In this document: positions 20,731-30,320 of the stretch, one piece after another
Numbering within the stretch: the first letter of the stretch is position 1
Layout of the letters: every line of letters begins with the position of its first letter
Source: Dakarella massiliensis
GTDB lineage: Bacteria; Pseudomonadota; Gammaproteobacteria; Burkholderiales; Burkholderiaceae_F
NCBI RefSeq assembly: GCF_001182045.1
Contig: NZ_CVTY01000005.1
Coordinates: 124,001 to 188,000, forward strand
DNA length: 64,000 nt
Direction: 5' to 3'
Program-made: the position numbers and the translations under genes
Notes under the pieces: generated by a model
Database searches by the model: none
What the model was told of the DNA's origin: nothing
What the model saw: the letters and a program-made list of their open reading frames with translations, nothing else

Positions 20731-21364
20731 TTTCTATATTTTTTATCAGATGTTGAATGAGACTTTCCTCGGCCTCCGCGTAGCTGCCTCGGAAGCCGGC
20801 ATGGGCTATGTCGGTGGTTCTGAGGCCGGGGTAGCCGCAGGGGTTGATCCGGGAAAAGGGGCTGAGATCCATGGAAACATTAAGCGAACAGCCGTGGTAC
20901 GAGCAGCCGCGGCTCACTTTGAGTCCCAGAGCGCCGATTTTGGCGATGCCCTGGAATTCACCGGCACCGCCTTCGCTTGGAACATAGACGCCAGGCGCAT
21001 TGTCATGCAGCTGCGCCGGAATCCCGAAACCGCTGAGCGTATCGAGCATCGCCTGCTCAATCCGGCGCACCAGAGGCCGGATCAGGAGATGGCGTCTTCT
21101 CAGATCGAGGAGCGGATAGGCGACTATCTGCCCGGGGGCATGGTACGTCACCTCTCCACCCCGGTCTGACTGTACGACGGGAAGCGTATTTCCGGGGAAG
21201 ATGTTCGACGCGTCAGCCTGTGTGCCAAGCGTCAGAACGGGTTCATGCTGCAGAATCCAGATTTCATCCGCGGTCTGGCTGCCGCGCTCTTTCGTAAAAC
21301 AGCGCATGGCATTCCAAACGGTTTCGTACGGCTGGATGCCGAGACGGCGGACGGTGATGGTCAT
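20723..21364 (-). CDS. lipB: Octanoyl-ACP:protein N-octanoyltransferase
   Basis: Transfers the octanoyl group from acyl carrier protein to lipoyl domains, the substrate for LipA. Over 213 residues it shows QHEPVLTLGTQ, the VQSDRGGEVTYHAPGQ motif, AKIGALGLKVSRGCSYHG with the catalytic lysine near 142, and RINPCGYPG with the acyl-accepting cysteine at about 176. Full length. The gap to the YbeD gene upstream is 13 bp. Confidence 0.96.
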   Translation of the reverse strand: MTITVRRLGIQPYETVWNAMRCFTKERGSQTADEIWILQHEPVLTLGTQADASNIFPGNTLPVVQSDRGGEVTYHAPGQIVAYPLLDLRRRHLLIRPLVRRIEQAMLDTLSGFGIPAQLHDNAPGVYVPSEGGAGEFQGIAKIGALGLKVSRGCSYHGCSLNVSMDLSPFSRINPCGYPGLRTTDIAHAGFRGSYAEAEESLIQHLIKNIEND

Positions 21365-21377
21365 GGGATTGCGGCGG

Positions 21378-21650
21378 TCAGAGGATGAATTTCACGCCGT
21401 CGATCTTGTTCAGCGCGAGGTAAATCTGGTCAAGGTGCTCCTGGGACTGCGCAATGACTCTGACAGTGACGGACTGATAGTTGCCTTTGGAGGAAAGACG
21501 ATTCTCGAGTGATTCGGGATCAAAGTCCGGAACCAGATCGAGAACGCAGGCGTGGATTTCGCTTGTAAAGCCTTCCCGCGCCACACCGACCACCTTGATC
21601 GGAAAGAGGCTGGGGAACTTCAGCAGTTTTTCACTGTCACTGGATGCCAT
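21378..21650 (-). CDS. DUF493/YbeD family protein
   Basis: A 90-residue protein with the ACT-like YbeD pattern (LKFPSLFPIKVVGVA, then VTVRVIAQSQEHLDQIYLALNKIDGVKFIL). In many proteobacteria the homologue stands immediately upstream of lipB, as here, and a regulatory role in lipoate metabolism has been proposed but is not established. Its start faces birA (biotin ligase) across 47 bp, so the two protein-cofactor pathways are divergently transcribed. Confidence 0.88.
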   Translation of the reverse strand: MASSDSEKLLKFPSLFPIKVVGVAREGFTSEIHACVLDLVPDFDPESLENRLSSKGNYQSVTVRVIAQSQEHLDQIYLALNKIDGVKFIL

Positions 21651-21697
21651 AGGGCTTGCTCTCTGTATTAAGCTGAAAACTTAAGAAATTGTTGTCA

Positions 21698-22564
21698 ATG
21701 GGGGTCATTGTAGTGGTCCAAGAAAAAAAGGCGAGTTTCACGCCGAGTGAAGCCCCTTTCTTTATTGATCCGGTGAGGGTTTGCTCATCCCTGCGTGATG
21801 CGGGGCATGACGTTTTTCTTACGTACCCGGAGGAAACAGGATCCACGAATACGGATCTTCTCGAACGGGCGAGGCGAGGTGAGGCTTCGGATAAGACTGA
21901 GATCCGGGTCGCACATCATCAGATCAGCGGCCGCGGCACGCATGGGAGAAGCTGGGAAAACGCTCAGGAGAGCCTTCTTTTTTCTATTGGGCTTCCGCTT
22001 CCTGCCGTTACGCCGGCGCCGATACCGCTTCTGGTGGGATTTTCTTCCGCCGAGGCGCTGAGGCGCGAAGGTGTTCCGGTCTTTATCAAGTGGCCGAATG
22101 ACATCTGGAAGCAGTCAGGGAAGCTCGGCGGCGTGCTCTGCGAACTCGCGAAGACCCCTTCAGGTGATAATTACCTCGTGATCGGCATCGGGCTGAATCT
22201 CCGGGGCGGAGAGGATGTGGCATCCGGCCGGTACGCGGCGGATTCAGTCAGCACAGATACGGCAGATGAGTTCTGCCGGGAACTGCGAACCCGGCTTCTT
22301 TCCGGAATGTGCGGCGCTATTCTCTCGAGTCTTCAGGAGTACTTCCGGACGGGCAGAATGCCAGACTGGCAGCAGTGGGCAGAATTCGATTACCTGATGG
22401 ATCGGGAGATTATTCTCGATAACAATGCCGGGGAGCTTCAGGCGGGTATTTACCGCGGCATCTCGGAGTCTGGAGCGCTGATGCTTCAGGTGGGGGATGT
22501 CATCCGGTGCTATGCGGCCGGAACGGTTCGCTTCCCTCAGGACAAGGCTAAGAGGACGATATGA
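21698..22564 (+). CDS. birA: Biotin--[acetyl-CoA-carboxylase] ligase
   Basis: Attaches biotin to the carboxyl carrier protein. Family motifs are EETGSTNTDLLERA, GRGTHGRSW (the glycine-rich biotinyl-AMP loop, normally GRGRRGRxW), FIKWPNDIW and GKLGGVLCEL, with a C-terminal beta domain. There is no N-terminal helix-turn-helix, so it is a group I enzyme without repressor function. The ATG at 21698 was preferred over a TTG three codons upstream. The stop overlaps the start of the next small gene (ATGA). Confidence 0.93.
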   Translation: MGVIVVVQEKKASFTPSEAPFFIDPVRVCSSLRDAGHDVFLTYPEETGSTNTDLLERARRGEASDKTEIRVAHHQISGRGTHGRSWENAQESLLFSIGLPLPAVTPAPIPLLVGFSSAEALRREGVPVFIKWPNDIWKQSGKLGGVLCELAKTPSGDNYLVIGIGLNLRGGEDVASGRYAADSVSTDTADEFCRELRTRLLSGMCGAILSSLQEYFRTGRMPDWQQWAEFDYLMDREIILDNNAGELQAGIYRGISESGALMLQVGDVIRCYAAGTVRFPQDKAKRTI

Positions 22565-22755
22565 AGGTTTTGTTTTTTATTCTGGTGGCGGTAAGCGTCA
22601 TTCTTGGCGTGTATCAGGTGCATGTGATCAGCTCGATTCCAGGGGATCTCGGCACCGAGGTGAAGGAAGTGGTTCCGGAAAGAATGAGTGATGTTCATCC
22701 GTCCGGAAATATTCCGGCGGCGCCTCAGCAGCAGAACACGGATCCGGGACTCTGA
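22561..22755 (+). CDS. Small single-pass membrane protein, unknown
   Basis: A 64-residue protein with one N-terminal hydrophobic segment (VLFFILVAVSVILGVYQVHVI, about residues 3-23) followed by a proline/glutamine-rich polar tail (SGNIPAAPQQQNTDPGL). It overlaps birA by 4 bp, so it is translationally coupled. No family was recognised. In other Burkholderiales birA is often followed by a pantothenate kinase and SPOR proteins; the tail could be a relic or a truncated version of a membrane anchor, but this cannot be shown. Confidence 0.6.
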   Translation: MKVLFFILVAVSVILGVYQVHVISSIPGDLGTEVKEVVPERMSDVHPSGNIPAAPQQQNTDPGL

Positions 22756-22788
22756 CAGGGTTTCTCTTCAGAGCGGATCATCAGAAAA

Positions 22789-22823
22789 AAATCGGCAGCT
22801 TCGGATAACGAAGCTGCCGATTT
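22789..22823. terminator. Bidirectional terminator between birA group and oxidase gene
   Basis: A perfect 15-bp stem (AAATCGGCAGCTTCG with its complement) around a GATAA loop. T-rich sequence follows on the plus strand (TTTCCTTTTC) and AAAAAA precedes it, giving a T-run for the minus strand, so it can serve both convergent genes. Confidence 0.9.
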
Positions 22824-22845
22824 CCTTTTCAGACCGTAAGAAGCT

Positions 22846-25800
22846 TTAGAGCAGCACGCGGTCAATACCGCCTGCCTGGACAGCGCTCAGGAACTTCTGA
22901 GACCAGTCGTCGCCGTAAGCCTGCCGGGCCAGCTCAACCGCGAGGAACTCGGTCTGGGTTTTCGCCTGGGTTTCGTAGCGGGAGAGACCCTGGAAGCAGC
23001 CCGGGCAGGTCGTAAGCACTTTGACGTCTCCCTGGAAGTTTCCGCCCTTCTCACCGCAGACCTGATCGCGGGCGTCGCGGATACTCTTCTCTTTTCCGAA
23101 CCGGACCTGGTTCGCGATATCCGGGCGTCCGACAGCAAACGTGCCGGATTCACCGCAGCAGCGGTCCGTGAGCAGGATCGAGCTGTCATCCTCAGGCTTC
23201 AGCAGGTTGGAGATGATACCCATGGAGTTCACGGGCATCGGGTTGTGACACGGCGCGTGGTACAGGTACCGGGTTCCGTGGGCGCCCCCGACATGGAAGC
23301 CCTTCTCCGCGAGGTACTCGTGAATATCGACGAGACGGCTTCCCGGGAAGATCTCCTCCAGGTGATAGTCCTTCAGCTGCTTCATGCAGGTGCCGCAGGA
23401 AATCAGAATGGTCTTCACATCGAGATAGTTCAGGGTGTTCGCCATACGGTGGAAGATCACCTTGTTATCGGTCACGATGCGGCTGTTTTCAATCGGCATG
23501 CCGTTTCCGCGCATCGGATAGCCGCAGCACATGAACTGCGGCGGAAGCACGGTCTGGACTCCCGCGTTCCAGAGCAGGCTGAGGCAGGCAAGGCCGATTT
23601 CCGGGAACAGGCGGTCATTGCCGCAGCCCGGGAAGTAGAAGACCGCTTCTGCGTCCTCACTCGTTGTCTTCGGATTGCGGATCACCGGAACCGTGGTGGA
23701 GTCGGTGATGTCCAGCATGTGGCGAAGCGTGTTATGGGCACGGGGCTTCGGCAGTTTCCGGTTGACGAGCATGAAGAGCTCGCGCTTCTTGGTCGGGAAG
23801 CCGGTGGTCGGCGTCGGATTCTTCATGGAGTGCGACGTCGCGGCGAGTGCCGCGTCAGAGGCGAGACGTTCCGCCACAAAGCCGAGATCCACGAGCACGG
23901 TGCGGGCGAGCTTGATGGAGGTCGGGTTTTGCAGCTTGAGGAACTCCATGCCAGCCTTCTTCGCAAAGTTGCCGCGATGGTAGCCCTGAGCCGAGAGGAA
24001 GTTCCGGATCTTGATTGTCACGTCACCGAAATTGATCTTCACCGGGCAGGGCGGCAGGCAGCGCATGCAGACTGTGCAGTGATCGCCGAGGTCCGCGAGC
24101 TCATCCATATGACGCTTTGAGAGGCCGCGGCGGGTCTGCTCTTCATAGAGGTATGCCTCGATCAGAAGCGAGGTGGCAATAATCTTGTTTCTCGGAGAAT
24201 AGAGCAGGTTGGCGTTTGGCTGGTGCGTCGTACAGGCGTGCTTGCACTTGCCGCAGCGCAGGCAGTTCTTGATGGAGTCCGCGATATCCTGCAGATCATT
24301 CTTCTGCATGAGAAGCGACTCGGCGCGCAGCAGATGGAAGCTCGGCGTGAAGGCGATATCGAGACCGGCGCTGTGGCGCAGCTTGCCGCGGTTGAAGAGG
24401 CCGTGCGGGTCCACCTTGTCGAGGTACTCGTGGAAGGGCTTCAGCTCCTCATCCGACAGGAAGGCAATCTTGGTCATGCCGATGCCGTGTTCGCCCGAAA
24501 TCGAGCCGCCGAGGCTCTTCGCGACGCGCATCACCATGTCGACGCCCTTATAGGCTTCGGCCATCATGTCGGGGTCATCGGAATGCACCGGAATATTGGT
24601 GTGCACGTTGCCGTCGCCTGCATGCATATGAAGCGCGATGAAGAGGCGCTTTCTCAGGATCCGGTTATGGATATCATCGACCGCCTTGCGGATGTCGGAG
24701 AAGTCTTCGCGGATCAGGAGTTTCTGCAGGGCATCCTTCACCTCGCGGCTCCAGGACACAACGAGTGAGTGATCCAGAAGGAAGTCACGGATCTGCTCGT
24801 GACCGGTCTCCGATTCAGGCAGATTGATGCCGATCGAGGCCGCTTCCTCGCGCACGGTGTCAGCCGTGGCTTCGAAGTTATCGAGCAGCCAGGACCAGCC
24901 GGTCTTCGCGTGATCGAGAATCTTATTGATGTTGCCGAGGTAGTCCGAGCGGACCTCCTCAAGCGGCATTTCCATGCGTTCAGCCGCTTCGCGGAACGTG
25001 TTCGGCGCGTTGAGGTACTTCTGAACCTCAGTCACCATGTCGAGCTTATTGCGGATCGAGTGCTGGATATTGAAGAATTCGCACGCGTTCGTGTATTCGC
25101 CGAGCCGCTTCATCGGGATCACGACGTCTTCATTCAGCTTGAAGGCGTTGGTGTGGCGGCTGATGGCCGCGGTTCTCGCGCGTTCGTTCCAGAACTGCTT
25201 TCTCTTTTCCGGTGTCTTGGCGATAAAGGCTTCGCCTTCGCGGCTGCAGCAGATATCGGCAACCTGCTGGGTCAGACGGTCGAGCGCCTCTTCGTTATCC
25301 GACACGATGTCGCCCACGATCACCATCTTCGGGTTGCGCCCTGTGAGGCTCTTCACCGGGTACTCAACCGCCTTCAGATAGCGTTCGTCGAGATGCTCGA
25401 GGCCCGCCAGCATCACGCCTTCCGGATGGGGATCCAGAAGAGTGGTGATCGCGAGAATGGCTTCACCCGCGACACTCGCAGAGCCATAGAACTCGAGACA
25501 CACCGTGCGGCCGAATTTCGGCAGGCGGTGCAGAATCCAGCGGGCGGACGTGATAATGCCGTCGCAGCCTTCCTTCTGTACGCCGGGGAGTCCCTGCAGA
25601 TACTTATTCGAAACGTCCTTGCCGAGGCCTGGCTTGCGGAACAGGGGACCCGAGAGATTCAGCGTTTCACGGCTCAGCACCTTTGCCTTGTCGGGAGCCT
25701 CGCGGCCGTCCTTCACGACGACCTCAAACACCACATGCTCCTGGCGATGAATCTTGCCGAGATTGTGATTCACGCGGGTGACTTCAAGCCAGTTGCCATC

Positions 25801-26748
25801 CGCGTTCACCATGCGCCACCAGGCGAGGTTATCGATTGCCGTGCCCCAGAGCACAGCCTTCTTGCCGCCGGAGTTTTCAGCGATGTTGCCGCCCACGCAG
25901 GAGCTGTGAGCGGAGGCGGGGTCAACCGCGAAGACCCAGTGATTTTCGTCGGCGCGCTCAGCAATCCGCTTCGTGACAACGCCGGCTCCCGTGAAGATCG
26001 TCGGCACCGGTTCAGCAACGCCCGGCAGCGTCTTCATTTCGACCTGGGACATCGTCGTGAACTTTTCCATGTTCATGACGGCGGTCATTTCCGAGAGCGG
26101 TACGGCGCCGCCCGTGTAGCCGGTGCCGCCGCCGCGTCCGATAAGCGTGAGACCCAGGCTGTCACAGGCGCGGACGAGCCCCGGAATCTCTTCTTCAGCA
26201 TCCGGATAAAGCACCACGATCGGGTAGGCAACACGCCAGTCCGTCGCGTCTGTCACATGAGCCGCGCGGGCATACGCGTCAAAACAGATATTGCGGCGGC
26301 GGGTGTATTTGGATAGCGTCTTTGCGATCTGCTCACGCTTGATCTTGAGGTCAACGAAATGCTTTTCAAACCGGGCCACAGCGGCTGACGCGAGTTCGAT
26401 CAGTTCTCCCACAGATTCGTTGAGAGCGGTATCGGTGAGATCGCGGCGCTTGTTCACTTCGGAAAGCCGGTGACGCATGGCTTCAATCAGGAGCTGGCGG
26501 CGATGCGGATCCTGCAGCAGATCTTCCTCGAGATACGGGTTTCGGATCACCACCCAGATATCACCGAGCACCTCGTAGAGCATCCGGGAACTTCTTCCTG
26601 TTCGGATCTGGGGTCTCAGTTCGCAGAGCTTTTTCCAGGCATCGGAACCCAGAAGCTTTCCCACAACCTCTTTATCAGAGAAGGACGTGTAGTTATAAGG
26701 AATTTCTCTTTGACGCTGTAGCTGAATGCTCGAATTTTCTGCTGGCAT
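22846..26748 (-). CDS. Large FAD-linked oxidase / Fe-S protein (DUF3683 family, GlcD-GlcF-like fusion)
   Basis: A single polypeptide of 1300 residues that joins, in order: a DUF3683-like N-terminal region (about 1-160), a PCMH/FAD_binding_4 domain ([23 protein letters not shown]), an FAD-oxidase C-terminal domain (with [19 protein letters not shown] and [10 protein letters not shown]), two 4Fe-4S sets ([11 protein letters not shown] and [13 protein letters not shown]), and two CCG domains (FYFPGCGND...CCGYP and YHAPCHNP...CCGESG) that bind heterodisulfide-reductase-type clusters. The family oxidises 2-hydroxy acids such as D-lactate or glycolate and passes electrons to quinones; the substrate here is not known. 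It is monocistronic by spacing. Confidence 0.88.
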   Translation of the reverse strand: MPAENSSIQLQRQREIPYNYTSFSDKEVVGKLLGSDAWKKLCELRPQIRTGRSSRMLYEVLGDIWVVIRNPYLEEDLLQDPHRRQLLIEAMRHRLSEVNKRRDLTDTALNESVGELIELASAAVARFEKHFVDLKIKREQIAKTLSKYTRRRNICFDAYARAAHVTDATDWRVAYPIVVLYPDAEEEIPGLVRACDSLGLTLIGRGGGTGYTGGAVPLSEMTAVMNMEKFTTMSQVEMKTLPGVAEPVPTIFTGAGVVTKRIAERADENHWVFAVDPASAHSSCVGGNIAENSGGKKAVLWGTAIDNLAWWRMVNADGNWLEVTRVNHNLGKIHRQEHVVFEVVVKDGREAPDKAKVLSRETLNLSGPLFRKPGLGKDVSNKYLQGLPGVQKEGCDGIITSARWILHRLPKFGRTVCLEFYGSASVAGEAILAITTLLDPHPEGVMLAGLEHLDERYLKAVEYPVKSLTGRNPKMVIVGDIVSDNEEALDRLTQQVADICCSREGEAFIAKTPEKRKQFWNERARTAAISRHTNAFKLNEDVVIPMKRLGEYTNACEFFNIQHSIRNKLDMVTEVQKYLNAPNTFREAAERMEMPLEEVRSDYLGNINKILDHAKTGWSWLLDNFEATADTVREEAASIGINLPESETGHEQIRDFLLDHSLVVSWSREVKDALQKLLIREDFSDIRKAVDDIHNRILRKRLFIALHMHAGDGNVHTNIPVHSDDPDMMAEAYKGVDMVMRVAKSLGGSISGEHGIGMTKIAFLSDEELKPFHEYLDKVDPHGLFNRGKLRHSAGLDIAFTPSFHLLRAESLLMQKNDLQDIADSIKNCLRCGKCKHACTTHQPNANLLYSPRNKIIATSLLIEAYLYEEQTRRGLSKRHMDELADLGDHCTVCMRCLPPCPVKINFGDVTIKIRNFLSAQGYHRGNFAKKAGMEFLKLQNPTSIKLARTVLVDLGFVAERLASDAALAATSHSMKNPTPTTGFPTKKRELFMLVNRKLPKPRAHNTLRHMLDITDSTTVPVIRNPKTTSEDAEAVFYFPGCGNDRLFPEIGLACLSLLWNAGVQTVLPPQFMCCGYPMRGNGMPIENSRIVTDNKVIFHRMANTLNYLDVKTILISCGTCMKQLKDYHLEEIFPGSRLVDIHEYLAEKGFHVGGAHGTRYLYHAPCHNPMPVNSMGIISNLLKPEDDSSILLTDRCCGESGTFAVGRPDIANQVRFGKEKSIRDARDQVCGEKGGNFQGDVKVLTTCPGCFQGLSRYETQAKTQTEFLAVELARQAYGDDWSQKFLSAVQAGGIDRVLL

Positions 26749-27030
26749 TATTAGGGTCTCGCGAGATAAATAGTCCCGGACCGCCGGTATCGGGAACCGT
26801 CGGAAGATGTGCCCGGGAGCTGCAGTTGTTTTTCTCTGGCAGGAAGGTCAGTTCCTGTCTACGTGTGCTGTTTTTGAACGCTTTTTATCGCACTGCAACT
26901 TAAACATAGCAGTTTTTGCAACACGGGTGGGTTATCCGGAAGTCGTAAAACGTATAAAAGTATATACATTCCAACTTTGATTAAATTTGCGGTACACTTT
27001 CCCTCACGTCTCCGCAAACTGGAAAAATTT

Positions 27031-28563
27031 ATGCTTGCTCAAGAATATCTTCGTCGAATCCTGAAAGCCCGCGTCTACGACGTCGCGCAGGAAACGCCTC
27101 TCGACTACGCCGTGCACCTGTCTGAAAAGCTCGATAACAAGGTGCTTCTGAAGCGCGAGGATCTGCAGCCGGTTTTTTCTTTCAAGCTGCGGGGTGCCTA
27201 TAACCGCATGGTGCATCTGACGGCGGAGGAAAAAGCCCGCGGCGTGATCACGGCGTCAGCCGGCAATCACGCTCAGGGTGTGGCGCTTGCGGCGAGCCGC
27301 CTGAAGTGCCGCGCCGTGATCTGCATGCCGATCACGGCTCCATCGGTCAAAGTGGAAGCCGTAAAGCGTTTCGGCGGCAAGTATGTGGAGGTCGTGCAGG
27401 AAGGACGCTCATTCACAGAGTCAGCGAACTGCGCGGCGCGTCTGCAGCGCGAACGGAACCTCGTTTTTGTTCACCCCTTCAATGATCCTGATGTGATCGC
27501 GGGGCAGGGTACCATCGCGATGGAAATCCTCCATCAGTACCAGCCTTCTGATGGTGACCAGATCGACGCGGTCTTCTGCGCGATCGGCGGCGGCGGACTG
27601 ATTTCCGGCATCGCGACCTATATCAAGTCGCTTTACCCCGGAATCCAGGTGATCGGTGTGCAGACGAAGGACTCCTGCGCGATGAAGAAGTCGCTTGACG
27701 CGGGGCACCCGGTGGATCTGTCGCAGGTCGGCCTCTTCTCGGACGGCACCGCGGTGAAGGCGGTGGGCGATGAAACCTTCCGCGTCTGCAGCGAGTATGT
27801 GGATGACATCGTGCTTGTCGACTCGGACGAAGTGTGCGCGGCCATCAAGGATATTTTTGATGACACCCGCTCGATCGTTGAACCCGCGGGTGCGCTCGGC
27901 GTCGCAGGCGCCAAGGCCTGGGCCCGCCATAACAACATCACCGGAAAGACGCTTGTCGCGATCAACAGCGGCGCGAATATGAATTTCGAGCGTCTGCGCT
28001 TTGTGACGGAACGCGCCGCCATGGGGGAAGAGAAAGAGGCTATGTACGCGGTGACGATTCCGGAGGAGCGGGGCTCGTACCGCAAGTTCTGCCACCTGAT
28101 CGGCGACCGTGCGGTGACGGAGTTCAATTACCGCATTTCCGATAAGCATGTGGCGCAGATCTTCGTCGGCATTCAGACGAAGAGCCCGGGTGACGCGGAT
28201 AACCTGCTCTCCCTTTTCACGAAGGCCGGGCTTAAGAGCCTGAACCTCACGCATGATGAGCTGACGAAACTGCATATCCGCCACATGGTGGGCGGCAAGA
28301 GCCCGCTTGCAGTGAATGAGCGGCTCTTCCGGTTTGAGTTCCCGGAGTACCCGGGAGCCCTGCTGCGGTTCCTCACAACGATGAACCCCGACTGGAACAT
28401 CTCACTCTTCCACTACCGCAATAACGGTTCCGACTACGGCCGCGTTCTGGTCGGCATTCAGGTGCCGCCGGAGGATGATGAACGCTTCAATAAGTTCCTT
28501 GAGAAGCTCGGGTACCCGTATGTCGATGAGTCTCAGAACCCGGTCTACAAGCTGTTCCTCTGA
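27031..28563 (+). CDS. ilvA: Threonine ammonia-lyase (threonine deaminase), biosynthetic
   Basis: PLP enzyme that makes 2-oxobutanoate from threonine, the first step of isoleucine synthesis. ATG at 27031 (MLAQEYL); earlier starts are TTG and unlikely. The catalytic domain has the PLP lysine in FSFKLRGAYNRM (K52), ASAGNHAQGVA and the glycine-rich AIGGGGLISG. From about residue 330 it has two ACT-like regulatory domains (YAVTIPEERGSYRKFCHLIG and RLFRFEFPEYPGALLRFL), the mark of the isoleucine-inhibited biosynthetic form rather than the catabolic TdcB. It is monocistronic and ends in a strong terminator. Confidence 0.95.
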   Translation: MLAQEYLRRILKARVYDVAQETPLDYAVHLSEKLDNKVLLKREDLQPVFSFKLRGAYNRMVHLTAEEKARGVITASAGNHAQGVALAASRLKCRAVICMPITAPSVKVEAVKRFGGKYVEVVQEGRSFTESANCAARLQRERNLVFVHPFNDPDVIAGQGTIAMEILHQYQPSDGDQIDAVFCAIGGGGLISGIATYIKSLYPGIQVIGVQTKDSCAMKKSLDAGHPVDLSQVGLFSDGTAVKAVGDETFRVCSEYVDDIVLVDSDEVCAAIKDIFDDTRSIVEPAGALGVAGAKAWARHNNITGKTLVAINSGANMNFERLRFVTERAAMGEEKEAMYAVTIPEERGSYRKFCHLIGDRAVTEFNYRISDKHVAQIFVGIQTKSPGDADNLLSLFTKAGLKSLNLTHDELTKLHIRHMVGGKSPLAVNERLFRFEFPEYPGALLRFLTTMNPDWNISLFHYRNNGSDYGRVLVGIQVPPEDDERFNKFLEKLGYPYVDESQNPVYKLFL

Positions 28564-28583
28564 GTTCCGGATTCACTGAAAAG

Positions 28584-28618
28584 AAAAAGAGCAGTTCATG
28601 ACTGAACTGCTCTTTTTT
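28584..28618. terminator. Bidirectional terminator between ilvA and the following minus-strand genes
   Basis: A perfect 15-bp stem, AAAAAGAGCAGTTCA with its complement, around a TGAC loop, with flanking A and T runs on both sides. It serves ilvA (plus) and the 28643-30300 gene pair (minus). Confidence 0.9.
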
Positions 28619-28642
28619 CAGGCATTTCTTCCGGCTGGGCGC

Positions 28643-28858
28643 TTAATCATCCACGAGCACGATGTTTCCGGAATCATCCTCAAAGACTTTGTAGTCCCAC
28701 TTCTTATGCCCGCTCATGTCTTCAAGCCAGGCCGCGCGGGGCAGACCGTACTCGTCCTCATAGGCTGTAATGAACTGCTGAGCCTCGTAGGGAGTGGCGA
28801 AATTTTCCTCAAAGTCGCCGTAGTCCACGATGACCTGCGTTACCGTATCGCGTCTCAT
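28643..28858 (-). CDS. Small acidic protein, unknown
   Basis: A 71-residue, strongly acidic protein (many Asp/Glu, for example DYGDFEENFATPYEA and EDEYGLPRAAW) with no membrane segment or signal peptide. No family recognised. Its start overlaps the stop of the preceding M20 peptidase gene by 4 bp (ATGA), so it is translated with it, which supports a real gene. The YxW-like aromatic pattern WDYKVFEDDSGNIVLVDD might be a small beta domain. Function unassigned. Confidence 0.65.
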   Translation of the reverse strand: MRRDTVTQVIVDYGDFEENFATPYEAQQFITAYEDEYGLPRAAWLEDMSGHKKWDYKVFEDDSGNIVLVDD

Positions 28859-30300
28859 GCTTCCTCCGGAATGGATGCGGCGAGGTACCCGACCGCGGTA
28901 ATGAATTTCTCGGTGTAGGCGATATCGAGGCTTTCGTCCGCGTTATGGGCGTTGGAGCCCGGTCCGAGCACACCGGTCACGGCGAACTGAGCTCTCGGGA
29001 ACTGCGCCTCAAAGAGATTCAGAATCGGAATGGAGCCGCCTTCTCCGATCCGCATGGCGGGCTTCCCCCAGAGCGCCTTTGAGCTCTCGTCGCAGGCGCT
29101 GCGGAACCAGTCGGCCTCGGCCGGAGCGTTCCAGCCCGGAAGCGCGTCACCGCCCGCGATGGAGACCACCGCGTTGAACGGAGGATCCGTGAGCAGCTTC
29201 TTCTGAAGCGCGGGGAGGATGTTTTCAGTCTTCGCGGTCGGCGGTAGGCGGAAGGAGAGTCTGAGCGTCGTCTCCGAGCGAAGCGAGTTTCCGGCCATAC
29301 TGAGCGGCGGAAGGCCGGCCGCGCCGGTGATGGAAAGCGTGGGTTTCCAGCAGCGGGCGATCAGGGCTTCCACCGTGCCGCGGCACCGGGACTGCACGGC
29401 TCCGTTCGGGCCTTCAGCCCACGGGAATTCGCTGATGAAGCCGTCACCAAGCACTTCCGCGGTCTTCTTCAGATCGTCCATCCGGTTCGCGGGGATTTCG
29501 ACATTGAAGGCCGGATCCAGAATGGCTCCCGTACGGGGATCCTGAATGCGGTCAAGGAGAATCCTCAGAACATCGAACGAACTCGGCACCACACCGCTCG
29601 CGGTGCCGGAATGCATCCCCTGACGGAGCACCCGGACGTTGAGATCAATCGCGCAGGCACCGCGGAGCGAGGACGTGAGCCAGAGCTGCTCATAGTTCCC
29701 GGCTCCGGAGTCGAGCACGCAGACGAGGCGGGGGCTGCCGAAACGCTCCGCGTTCTTCTTCAGATAGTGCTCAAGATCGTTCGATCCGGATTCCTCACGC
29801 GTCTCAATCAGGCCAACCGCTCTGGGGTGCGGAATGCCGGCATCCTCCAGGGCGCGGATCGCGGTGAGCGCTGCGTAAACCGAATAGCCGTCATCCGAGC
29901 AGCCGCGGCCGTAAAGCTTCCCGTCGCGTACGACAGGCGTAAAGGGGCCGAGCCCTTCGCTCCAACCGGTCGCGGGAGGCTGCTTATCCAGGTGACCGTA
30001 GAAGAAAACGGTGTCCTCTTCGCGCCCGGCGTAGAGTCCGGTGCCGGGAACCGAGAAGATCAGGGCCGGTGTGCGGCCGGGTTCCTGCTGTACGTCGTAT
30101 GTGCCGCCCGGAAGCATCCGGGCGCCCCAGGCCGCCGCCTCGCGGCAGACTTCTGTGAGGATGCCGTGCTTCTCCCACTCCGGATCAAAATCTGTGGAGA
30201 GGGATTCACGGGAAACAAAGGTTTTGAGCGCAGGCAGTGTTTCTGCGTTCCAGAGCCGGGAGGCTGCCTCCCGGAGTTTATTCATATCCATAGTTGCCAT
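28855..30300 (-). CDS. M20-family metallopeptidase (dipeptidase-like)
   Basis: A zinc-dependent peptidase of the M20 family, 481 residues, closest in wording to the Cys-Gly/carnosinase-type dipeptidases. Metal-ligand and catalytic motifs: VFFYGHLDKQP (first His-x-Asp), YGRGCSDDG (bridging Asp), ETREESGS (catalytic Glu pair), VLDSGAG, and a C-terminal GPGSNAHNADE that brings the last His. The dimerisation domain is in the middle. AAGGAG precedes the ATG. It is last-but-one in the block with the small acidic gene, and 20 bp from rlpA. The actual substrate is not known. Confidence 0.88.
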   Translation of the reverse strand: MATMDMNKLREAASRLWNAETLPALKTFVSRESLSTDFDPEWEKHGILTEVCREAAAWGARMLPGGTYDVQQEPGRTPALIFSVPGTGLYAGREEDTVFFYGHLDKQPPATGWSEGLGPFTPVVRDGKLYGRGCSDDGYSVYAALTAIRALEDAGIPHPRAVGLIETREESGSNDLEHYLKKNAERFGSPRLVCVLDSGAGNYEQLWLTSSLRGACAIDLNVRVLRQGMHSGTASGVVPSSFDVLRILLDRIQDPRTGAILDPAFNVEIPANRMDDLKKTAEVLGDGFISEFPWAEGPNGAVQSRCRGTVEALIARCWKPTLSITGAAGLPPLSMAGNSLRSETTLRLSFRLPPTAKTENILPALQKKLLTDPPFNAVVSIAGGDALPGWNAPAEADWFRSACDESSKALWGKPAMRIGEGGSIPILNLFEAQFPRAQFAVTGVLGPGSNAHNADESLDIAYTEKFITAVGYLAASIPEEA

Positions 30301-30320
30301 CAGCTCCTTGAATGACAGGA

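Noticed and set aside
26749-27030. Leader peptide or riboswitch ahead of ilvA
   Set aside because: The 282-bp gap has no run of Ile/Thr/Val codons in a short frame, no terminator/antiterminator pair and no known riboswitch core that I could see.
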